A DNA stretch of 64,000 nucleotides from Acinetobacter sp. UBA801. GTDB taxonomy: Bacteria > Pseudomonadota > Gammaproteobacteria > Pseudomonadales > Moraxellaceae. A program made the translations under genes and the position numbers. Positions within the stretch are counted from its first letter, which is position 1. Every line of letters starts with the position of its first letter. This document shows, piece by piece, positions 57,966 to 64,000 of the stretch. The notes below the pieces were generated by a model. The model made no database searches. It was not told the origin of the DNA and saw only the letters and a program-made list of their open reading frames with translations. The stretch spans positions 1 through 64,000 of the forward strand of contig DBIN01000028.1 of assembly GCA_002296655.1 (NCBI GenBank), in the 5' to 3' direction.

Positions 57966-58000
57966 AAAAAGCCGATGGCAGGTCATCCCTGCCATCAGCT
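57966..58000 (-). terminator. Stem-loop between pstS and pstC
   Basis: A 13-bp stem (AGCTGATGGCAGG pairs with CCTGCCATCGGCT, one wobble) then a short T run, directly after the pstS stop. It probably acts as a partial terminator or stabiliser giving excess PstS mRNA. Confidence 0.7.
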
Positions 58001-58013
58001 GTTTTAACTCAAA

Positions 58014-59039
58014 TTACTTAACCGCTTTACCAGCTTTGAAGTTAGCAAGAACTTGTGCACGTTCTTTGTCAGACATAGAAATTAAGCCTGCTTTGTCTAA
58101 CTTAGAACCTTTACCAGATACTTTTTTGCTCAAGAAGTATTCAGTAAACTCTGGTAAGCCTTTGATTGATTTAAGGTGCTCACCTTTCACGTAGAAGAAC
58201 AATGGACGTGATACAGGGTAAGAACCATTTAAAATAGTGTTTTCAGATGGCGCTACGTTGTTTACAGTTGCAACACGTAAACGGTCACGGTTTTGGTCAT
58301 AGAAGCCTAAACCAAATACACCCACTGCGCTTGGAGAAGTTTTCAAACGTGCCAGTGTTTCTGTGTAGTCACCTGCGATTTCGATTACACGACCATCCTT
58401 ACGGAAAGTAGTACATGCTTTCTTTTGCGCATCTTTGTCTAATGCTTTGATCGCAGCATAAGCCTCACAGCCTGCATCAACCATTTTCTCTTGGAACACT
58501 TCACGTGTACCGTGGTTTGACGCTGGGATTACAAGGGTAATTGGCTCGTTTGGAAGTGTTTTGTCAATTTGGTTCCAACGTGTATATGGGTTAGCAACCA
58601 TTTTACCTTTAGATGGTAATTCAGCTGCAATTGCTGCAAACACATGGTAAGGCTTTAGTTTATAAGCTGCTTTGTTTGCGTTAGAAGCAAATACGATACC
58701 GTCATAACCAATTTTAATTTCTAAAACTTGGTTTACGCCTGCTTTTTTACAAGCAGCCAATTCTGAATCTTTAATTTTACGAGATGAGTTCGCGATGTCG
58801 ATGGTATTGTCACCTACACCTGTACAGAACTGCTTCAAACCACCTGAAGAACCGCCTGAACCAACAACTGGAGTTTTGAATTGTGGGAAAGTATTACCAA
58901 ATTCTTCTGCTACAATACTAGCGTATGGTAGAACGGTTGAAGAACCCGCGATTTGAATGGTGTCACGAGCTGCGTTTGCAGTTGTTGCTACAGCTGCTGC
59001 AGATACGGCTAAAGCAATGGCGATGTTAGTAAAGCGCAT
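58014..59039 (-). CDS. pstS: Periplasmic phosphate-binding protein PstS
   Basis: 341 residues from ATG 59039 (a TTG or ATG five codons upstream is less likely). Signal peptide (FTNIAIALAVSAAAVATTANA), then the binding protein with IAGSSTVLPYASIVAEEF and VGSGGSSGGLKQFCTGVGDN, in which the Ser/Thr and Gly loops hold phosphate, and PASNHGTREVFQEK. It differs from the E. coli type and matches the Pseudomonas/Acinetobacter subtype. The first gene of pstSCAB; a PhoB site lies upstream. phoU is not part of this cluster. Confidence 0.95.
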   Translation of the reverse strand: MRFTNIAIALAVSAAAVATTANAARDTIQIAGSSTVLPYASIVAEEFGNTFPQFKTPVVGSGGSSGGLKQFCTGVGDNTIDIANSSRKIKDSELAACKKAGVNQVLEIKIGYDGIVFASNANKAAYKLKPYHVFAAIAAELPSKGKMVANPYTRWNQIDKTLPNEPITLVIPASNHGTREVFQEKMVDAGCEAYAAIKALDKDAQKKACTTFRKDGRVIEIAGDYTETLARLKTSPSAVGVFGLGFYDQNRDRLRVATVNNVAPSENTILNGSYPVSRPLFFYVKGEHLKSIKGLPEFTEYFLSKKVSGKGSKLDKAGLISMSDKERAQVLANFKAGKAVK

Positions 59040-59054
59040 TCTGTTCTCTCTCAT

Positions 59055-59460
59055 TTATGCAAGTTCGGAGTACGTCACTTGTTATTAAGTTTTGTACTTA
59101 TTTCGATAACTGCATTGTGGTTTTATAATATGACAGGCATGTTACAACTTTGTTACGCTTTGATTATATTTGCCTTTTCTACGTTGATTTATTTTAATTT
59201 CCTTAAAAATCAATATGTAATAAAATATTTTTGTGCTCGTTTTTTTCTTAGATTGGCTTTTCAAATGTAATAATTCATGCCAATGTCATCATTGTTTATG
59301 GTTTTTTCTTCCAAAATTGATGTTTATTCACCAATTGCGTAATTTTTATGTCATCAGCAGTGCATTTCTTAAGCCAAAACCACGTAATCCATCACAACAT
59401 TCAAGCAAAAACGGTAAAATGCTTCCACCACACTTCACTGCAATATTTTTAATCAGGCAC
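59055..59460. other. Intergenic region upstream of pstS
   Basis: About 405 bp between pstS (leftward) and the ddc terminator. It contains the Pho box at 59130-59158. The remainder (59160-59460) shows no reading frame, tRNA or clear structure. Confidence 0.6.
59130..59158 (-). promoter_or_regulatory. Pho box (PhoB binding site) with three repeats
   Basis: On the minus strand the sequence is GCGTAAC, AAAG, TTGTAAC, ATGC, CTGTCAT: three heptamers 11 bp apart, matching the PhoB direct-repeat consensus CTGTCAT in the last and partially in the first two. It ends 91 bp upstream of the pstS start codon. Fits phosphate-starvation control of pstSCAB; the exact -10 is not clear (TTATAA lies close behind). 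Confidence 0.75.
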
Positions 59461-59485
59461 AAAAAAAAGCCACCGTAGTGACTTC
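59461..59485 (-). terminator. Terminator of dat-ddc
   Basis: 6-bp stem AGTCAC/GTGGCT (with one G-U) closed by TACG and followed by eight T residues on the minus strand, 40 bp after ddc. Confidence 0.75.
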
Positions 59486-59523
59486 TTTTATTGTGTTTCA
59501 TCACAATCTGAATAATGAGAACA

Positions 59524-61056
59524 TTAGTCGATTGGTGGTGTATAAGTACCCGCTACAATCGCATCTTTAATGCGATCTGCTTCTACCAATACCAAGCCCA
59601 ATAAGTTTTTCACGTTGTCTAATGTTGCCACTGGGCTTAAAGTGGTCATCTTCAATGATTGAACATTACCGACTTTAGTAACACCAATATTGGCTTCACC
59701 ACGTGCAAATAACTCATCTGCTACGTTTTGGTTCAAGCTATCCAAGAACTCTGCTGGATAACCTTCAGGTACAACACGGAACAATACTGATGCAAATTGT
59801 GGTTCAACCAACAATTCTAAACCAGCAGTCGCTTTAATATAATCAGCAACGTCACGTGTTAGCTTCACACCATGATCAATCATCGAACCGTAAAGCTCTT
59901 CACCCAAGGCTTCAATTGTCATCCAAAGTTTCAACGCATCAAAACGACGTGTTGTTTGTAATGACTTAGACACCAAGTTTGGTACGCCATGCTCTTCATC
60001 ATAAGCAGAGTTCAAATATTCTGCTTCATAGTGCATGAAACGATAGTTCGCTTCATCTTTCAGTAAGAACGCACCGCACGAAATAGTTTGGAAATAATGC
60101 TTATGGAAATCCAGTGTCACAGAATCAGACAACTCAATACCATCAAGCATGTCGCGATGACTGTTAGAAAGAATTAATGCACCACCCCAAGCTGCGTCGA
60201 TGTGCATCCACGCGCCATATTGATTGGTGATGTCACGAATCTTTTTAAGTGGATCAATCGCGCCTGCATCGGTTGTACCCGCAGTCGCAACCACACACGC
60301 AACGATCTTACCTTCAGCTTTTAAATGCGCCATGGTTTGCTCAAGTGCAACCACGTCCATTTGTGCATTTTCATTGACAGGTACAGTCACAACTGACTGG
60401 AAGCCCATACCCATCATCGCCATGTTCTTTTGCACAGAGAAGTGTGCATTTTCAGAACAAATGACTTTCACATTACGCATTGCATCGCTTGGAATACCAT
60501 CGCGCTGAACAGACCACGGATTACCGTTTTCATCTTTCCAGTTCTTTGCAATACACGCATCACGCGCCAACAACACACCCATCAAGTTAGACTGTGTACC
60601 ACCTGAAGTGAACACACCTGCCTGACCTGCGCCATAGCCAACTTTTTGACGTAACCAGTCAATCAGTTGTACTTCCATCAATGAACCTGCAGGGCTTTGA
60701 TCCCAAGAGTCCATAGATTGGTTGGTTGCGTTAATGAGCACTTCTGCAATTTGACTTGCCACCATAGTTGGGCAATGCAAATGTGCCAAAGAATGTGGAT
60801 GATGAACTTTTAAACTTTTGTTTAAGAAAAGCTCAACCATGCGTTCCAATGACTTTTGTACACCTAAACCCTGTTTAGACGGCTGGAAAGCAATCGCTTC
60901 ACGCAATTCTTTAATGCTGCCGCCTGTGTACATTTTGTCATTTTGCAACCATGCCGCGACTGCTTGAGTCGCTTGTTCCATTGCTGCACTGTAGTCAGCA
61001 ATGGATTGAGCATCATTGCAGAGTAACGCTTTACGATGTTCTGCAAAATCTACCAT
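59524..61056 (-). CDS. ddc: L-2,4-diaminobutyrate decarboxylase
   Basis: PLP-dependent group II decarboxylase, 510 residues, that converts L-2,4-diaminobutyrate to 1,3-diaminopropane. Sequence signatures: [53 protein letters not shown] and the PLP lysine in [12 protein letters not shown]. The partner aminotransferase gene dat lies 4 bp upstream. The dat-ddc pair was characterised in Acinetobacter and makes 1,3-diaminopropane the main polyamine of this genus. Followed by a terminator. Confidence 0.96.
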   Translation of the reverse strand: MVDFAEHRKALLCNDAQSIADYSAAMEQATQAVAAWLQNDKMYTGGSIKELREAIAFQPSKQGLGVQKSLERMVELFLNKSLKVHHPHSLAHLHCPTMVASQIAEVLINATNQSMDSWDQSPAGSLMEVQLIDWLRQKVGYGAGQAGVFTSGGTQSNLMGVLLARDACIAKNWKDENGNPWSVQRDGIPSDAMRNVKVICSENAHFSVQKNMAMMGMGFQSVVTVPVNENAQMDVVALEQTMAHLKAEGKIVACVVATAGTTDAGAIDPLKKIRDITNQYGAWMHIDAAWGGALILSNSHRDMLDGIELSDSVTLDFHKHYFQTISCGAFLLKDEANYRFMHYEAEYLNSAYDEEHGVPNLVSKSLQTTRRFDALKLWMTIEALGEELYGSMIDHGVKLTRDVADYIKATAGLELLVEPQFASVLFRVVPEGYPAEFLDSLNQNVADELFARGEANIGVTKVGNVQSLKMTTLSPVATLDNVKNLLGLVLVEADRIKDAIVAGTYTPPID

Positions 61057-61060
61057 AAAC

Positions 61061-62434
61061 TTATGCGCCTCGAACTGCGACTAACGCTTCAGCAACTGCT
61101 TTCTTGAAGCGAGCGATGACTTCTACACACTCTTCTTGAGTAATGATGAGTGGACAAAGTAAACGGATTACCGTACCACCACGACCACCTTTCTCAAGCA
61201 ACAATTTGTTGTCAAAACATGCAGCCTGAACAGCAGCAGCCAATTGAGAATCTGCTGGATAAGCACCTAAACGGTCTTTTTCTTGGCGTTCATCTACAAT
61301 TTCGATACCAATCATTAAACCGCGGCCACGTACATTACCAATACATGGGAATTCAACCGCTAATTTTTTCAATTCAGCTTGTAAGAACTCACCACGCTCT
61401 TGCGCGTTTTGTGCAAGGTTTTGTTCTTTAATGGTTTTAAGTACTACAAGACCTGTACCCATTGCCAATTGGTTACCACGGAAAGTACCCGTGTGACCTG
61501 CTGGCTGCCATGCGTCAAACTTACGTTTAATGGCAAGTACCGCCAATGGCAAACCACCACCAACAGCTTTAGACATGACAACAACGTCTGGCTCAATACC
61601 TGCATGTTCAAATGCAAACATTTTGCCTGAACGTGCAAAGCCCGCTTGAACTTCGTCTAAAATTAAAACGATGTTGTGCTTTTCAGTCACTTCGCGGATT
61701 TTTTTCAACCATTTAATTGGTGCAGTTACTACACCGCCTTCACCTTGAATTGCTTCAAGAATCACTGCTGCAGGCTTAGTTACACCGCTTTCTACATCTT
61801 CAATGAAGTTTTCAAAATAATACGTTAAAGCATCTACACCCGCTTCACCGCCAATACCAAGTGGGCAGCGGTATTCATGCGGATATGGCATAAATTGAAC
61901 ACCAGGCATTAAACCATTGACTGCGTTTTTTGCAGACAAATTACCTGTCATGGCCAATGAGCCATGTGTCATGCCGTGATAGCCACCTGAAAAGCTGATG
62001 ACTGAGCTACGACCTGTATAGGTTTTTGCAAGTTTGATAGCCGCTTCTGTGCCATCTGCACCTGTCGGACCACAGAACTGCAAGCAGTATTCTTCTTGAC
62101 CACCAGGCATGTATGAAAGTAACGCTTCAGTAAAAGCATCTTTCAAAGGTGTCGTTAAATCCAGGGTGTGTAATGGCAAACCACTTGCTAAAGTGTCTTG
62201 GATGCTTTGAACCACCGCAGGATGATTATGGCCCAATGCCAAGGTTCCTGCCCCAGCCAAACAATCTAGGTACTCAGTACCTTCAACATCGGTAACCCAA
62301 CAACCTAGTGCTTTCGCTATCGCTAACGGTAATTTACGAGGATAACTACGCACATTCGATTCCATCTGACTTTGGCGAGTCAAGTAGTATTCGTTTGTGG
62401 AATGGTTGGCAGGGTTTACAGAAGTAACGCTCAT
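61061..62434 (-). CDS. dat: Diaminobutyrate-2-oxoglutarate aminotransferase
   Basis: 457 residues, class-III PLP aminotransferase that makes L-2,4-diaminobutyrate from aspartate-4-semialdehyde and glutamate. Signatures: [47 protein letters not shown] and the PLP lysine in [15 protein letters not shown]. It shares an operon with ddc, which follows after 4 bp. The start at 62434 ([20 protein letters not shown]) overlaps the stop of a short upstream frame (62431-62613) as ATGA, and its own ribosome site is weak. Confidence 0.96.
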   Translation of the reverse strand: MSVTSVNPANHSTNEYYLTRQSQMESNVRSYPRKLPLAIAKALGCWVTDVEGTEYLDCLAGAGTLALGHNHPAVVQSIQDTLASGLPLHTLDLTTPLKDAFTEALLSYMPGGQEEYCLQFCGPTGADGTEAAIKLAKTYTGRSSVISFSGGYHGMTHGSLAMTGNLSAKNAVNGLMPGVQFMPYPHEYRCPLGIGGEAGVDALTYYFENFIEDVESGVTKPAAVILEAIQGEGGVVTAPIKWLKKIREVTEKHNIVLILDEVQAGFARSGKMFAFEHAGIEPDVVVMSKAVGGGLPLAVLAIKRKFDAWQPAGHTGTFRGNQLAMGTGLVVLKTIKEQNLAQNAQERGEFLQAELKKLAVEFPCIGNVRGRGLMIGIEIVDERQEKDRLGAYPADSQLAAAVQAACFDNKLLLEKGGRGGTVIRLLCPLIITQEECVEVIARFKKAVAEALVAVRGA

Positions 62435-62613
62435 ATCGAATTACCATCTCTGATATGGGTTGAAAGAAATAAGTCTGGTGACTTGCGGTCCTTTGACTCG
62501 GTGCTTTTTTGATCTAGCGAGATAGAGTTTTGTTCTTCAAGACTAGGATGCGGGATAATACCTAATTTTTCTAGAAAATAAACAGGTTTAACCCAAATAT
62601 TGCCTAATTTCAT
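62431..62613 (-). CDS. Possible short leader protein upstream of dat
   Basis: A 60-codon frame that ends in ATGA overlap with the dat start codon, which is typical of translational coupling. Its first half is protein-like ([18 protein letters not shown]), its second half is polar. No ribosome site is visible at its ATG (62613), and I recognise no family, so it may be chance. If real, dat translation would depend on it because dat itself has only a weak site. Confidence 0.3.
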   Translation of the reverse strand: MKLGNIWVKPVYFLEKLGIIPHPSLEEQNSISLDQKSTESKDRKSPDLFLSTHIRDGNSI

Positions 62614-62928
62614 CGAAAAAACATATCTTGCAGATGATTGGATTGAATTATCATCTTATATTGTGACAAAGGAAAGAAAATATAACTCTTTCCACTTCCT
62701 TTATACTTTTTTTTCTACAATCTCTCAAGTCATGCAGCATTTATTTTCAAAATAGTATAGATCATTATTTTTATTGAATTTTATAAAGCAGCATTTACAG
62801 CAATTTTATAGCGAAATTTTACAAAGCCACCACAAATTCAGCTAAGAATCCTCACAAAGCAAAGTTACTATTTAAATCAATTCAAACGCTTTTCATAAAT
62901 CCTGATCCCCTGAATAATAGGTCAAAAT
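62614..62928. other. Divergent intergenic region dat / SIMPL gene
   Basis: About 315 bp, very AT-rich (for example 62700-62830). It must hold promoters for dat-ddc and for the SIMPL gene. I see no strong structured element. Confidence 0.5.
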
Positions 62929-63633
62929 ATGCGCTTACTTTCTCTCGCTGCTACCCTGTTGGCTGTTGGTGCTGCAAGCACTGCTTTTGCCCAACAAAAT
63001 GAATCTTTAAATTATAATATCGTCAATGTTCAAGCCGAAGCTACGCGCGAAGTTTCAAATGATCAAATGCATGCTGTGTTATATATTGAAAAAAGTCACA
63101 AACAGCCTGCCGAACTTGCATCACAAATTAACCAGTTAATGAGCCAAGCCATTGCAACTGCACGTAAATATCCACAAGTGAAGGTAGAAACAGGTTCACA
63201 AACCACCTATCCAATTTACGACAATGACAGTCGTAGGCTAAAAGAATGGCGCGGTCGTGCAGAAGTACGTGTGCAAAGCACCGATTTTAAAGCAGCAAGC
63301 CAATTGGTGAGTGAGCTACAACAAAACTTCCAAACCCAATCTATTAATTTTAGCGTGTCGGATGCACAACGTAAAAAGGTTGAAAATGAGTTGATGGTCG
63401 AAGCATCTAAAAGCTTCCAGCAACGTGCGCAAATGCTCAGTCAGGCTTGGAATAAATCGGGCTATAACTTAGTGAATTTAAATCTGAATACTAATTCTTA
63501 TTTCCCGCAGCCTGTTATGCTCGAGAGTAAGGCTAAATTTGCTGTCGCTGAATCAGCTGTAGCTGATCAAGATATGTCAGCAGGTGAATCTAAAATTACC
63601 GTCAATGCAAATGGAACGATTCAGTTTAAATAA
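62929..63633 (+). CDS. SIMPL (DUF541) domain periplasmic protein
   Basis: 234 residues. Signal peptide (LSLAATLLAVGAASTAFA) then the SIMPL/DUF541 domain from about residue 25: VNVQAEATREVSNDQMHAVL, a TYPIYDNDSRRLKEWRGRAEVRV segment, ASQLVSEL and a final ESKITVNANGTIQFK. Proteins of this family are periplasmic or secreted, form oligomers and have been linked to oxidative stress in E. coli (YggE). It is alone, convergent with an AbrB-like gene, with a stem-loop between. Confidence 0.9.
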   Translation: MRLLSLAATLLAVGAASTAFAQQNESLNYNIVNVQAEATREVSNDQMHAVLYIEKSHKQPAELASQINQLMSQAIATARKYPQVKVETGSQTTYPIYDNDSRRLKEWRGRAEVRVQSTDFKAASQLVSELQQNFQTQSINFSVSDAQRKKVENELMVEASKSFQQRAQMLSQAWNKSGYNLVNLNLNTNSYFPQPVMLESKAKFAVAESAVADQDMSAGESKITVNANGTIQFK

Positions 63634-63654
63634 ACTTGAAATAAACTATTTTGA

Positions 63655-63684
63655 GGGGCGCTACTCAGACCAATGAGTCGCTCC
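63655..63684. terminator. Stem-loop between SIMPL and AbrB-like genes
   Basis: Stem GGGGCG/CGCTCC (one G-U) plus ACTCA/TGAGT with a 2-nt bulge. Few T residues follow. Located between two convergent genes. Confidence 0.5.
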
Positions 63685-63697
63685 GATCAATAAGTGC

Positions 63698-63952
63698 TTA
63701 TTCACACCACTCTTTGCCAATAGGCTTTGCAATTAAGTCGCTATGTGCGCTGTCAGCATCAATCTTGGCAAGTAATTCAGCCTCACTGAATGGAAGTTTA
63801 GATTGCTTCTGAATCATGAGCTTGATCATCATATTTCCATTTTGTTCTACGATCTCTACAGGTGTATCTACCCTAAGATTAAATTGTTGCATGACAGATG
63901 CTGGAATAATGATGCCTAAGCTATTCTCGATTTTTCGTAATTGTAATTGCAT
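63698..63952 (-). CDS. AbrB/MazE-like antitoxin-type DNA-binding protein
   Basis: 84 residues. The N-terminal swapped-hairpin fold is typical of AbrB/MazE (QLRKIENSLGIIIPASVMQQF... then VDTPVEIVEQNGNMMIKL), followed by a tail that in MazE/ChpS binds the toxin (PFSEAELLAKIDADSAHSD...). A toxin gene would normally follow the antitoxin directly, but only 65 bp separate its stop from the SIMPL stop, so it is either an orphan or its partner lies upstream beyond position 64000. Start at 63952. Confidence 0.8.
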   Translation of the reverse strand: MQLQLRKIENSLGIIIPASVMQQFNLRVDTPVEIVEQNGNMMIKLMIQKQSKLPFSEAELLAKIDADSAHSDLIAKPIGKEWCE

Positions 63953-64000
63953 GATATTTCCCTCAACAAAGTGATAACAATATGCGCATTTGCTATTTGG

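Overview
The window is a 64-kb stretch of AT-rich chromosome from a gammaproteobacterium, almost certainly Acinetobacter (species not resolved). Pointers to the genus are protein sequences I recognise as very close to Acinetobacter housekeeping proteins (AlaS, LysC, an 84-residue CsrA, MnmA, EF-P), a hisZ-purA pair, the dat-ddc pair for 1,3-diaminopropane, a surE-nlpD pair with no rpoS beside it, and an AmpG with a long extra insert. Gene content is mostly core metabolism. I see no prophage, integron, CRISPR array, rRNA operon or intact insertion sequence.

Layout. 0.1-8.5 kb: an OsmC-like protein divergent from crp/vfr, an aldo/keto reductase, an M48 lipoprotein protease, hisZ-purA, small membrane proteins and an Epd/GAPDH-type dehydrogenase. 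9-14.3 kb: alaS-lysC-csrA, then rnhB on the other strand. 14.3-19.5 kb: a looser region with a small lipoprotein, a wrecked cytochrome b561 gene, an adenine salvage pair (NCS2 permease and adenine deaminase), a short membrane protein missed by length cut-offs, the dead C-terminal end of a YhhJ-like ABC permease gene, and tRNA-Val(GAC). 19.5-26 kb: a moxR-DUF58-tgpA transglutaminase operon and cstA-ybdD. 26.0-26.3 kb: a non-coding element with inverted ends and strong internal hairpins. 26.5-32.3 kb: efp divergent from epmB (the target and one of its modifying enzymes), followed by a PilZ-like protein and a degenerate FimX-type c-di-GMP protein. 32.4-43.3 kb: rpmE, a SBF-type symporter, gloA, ampG, a Lon-like protease, grxD, argD, a LysR regulator and nlpD. 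43.4-53 kb: surE, a pair of paralogous small secreted proteins, dacC, a gamma carbonic anhydrase, the remains of an antitoxin gene, nudJ-mnmA-hflD-purB, a YjdF-like membrane protein and a cytochrome b561. 53-64 kb: sohB, pstSCAB with a three-repeat Pho box, dat-ddc, a SIMPL protein and an AbrB/MazE-like protein at the edge.

Functional links: phosphate uptake (pstSCAB), cell-wall turnover and division (ampG, dacC, nlpD), EF-P beta-lysylation (efp, epmB), purine synthesis and salvage (purA, purB, adenine permease, adenine deaminase), and tRNA/translation (alaS, mnmA, rpmE, tRNA-Val). The most noteworthy non-routine items are three pseudogenes, the structured 309-bp element, the Ig-like insert in AmpG, the secreted paralogue pair, and the degenerate c-di-GMP sensor with its PilZ-like partner. 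I did not find convincing evidence for an undescribed multi-gene system.
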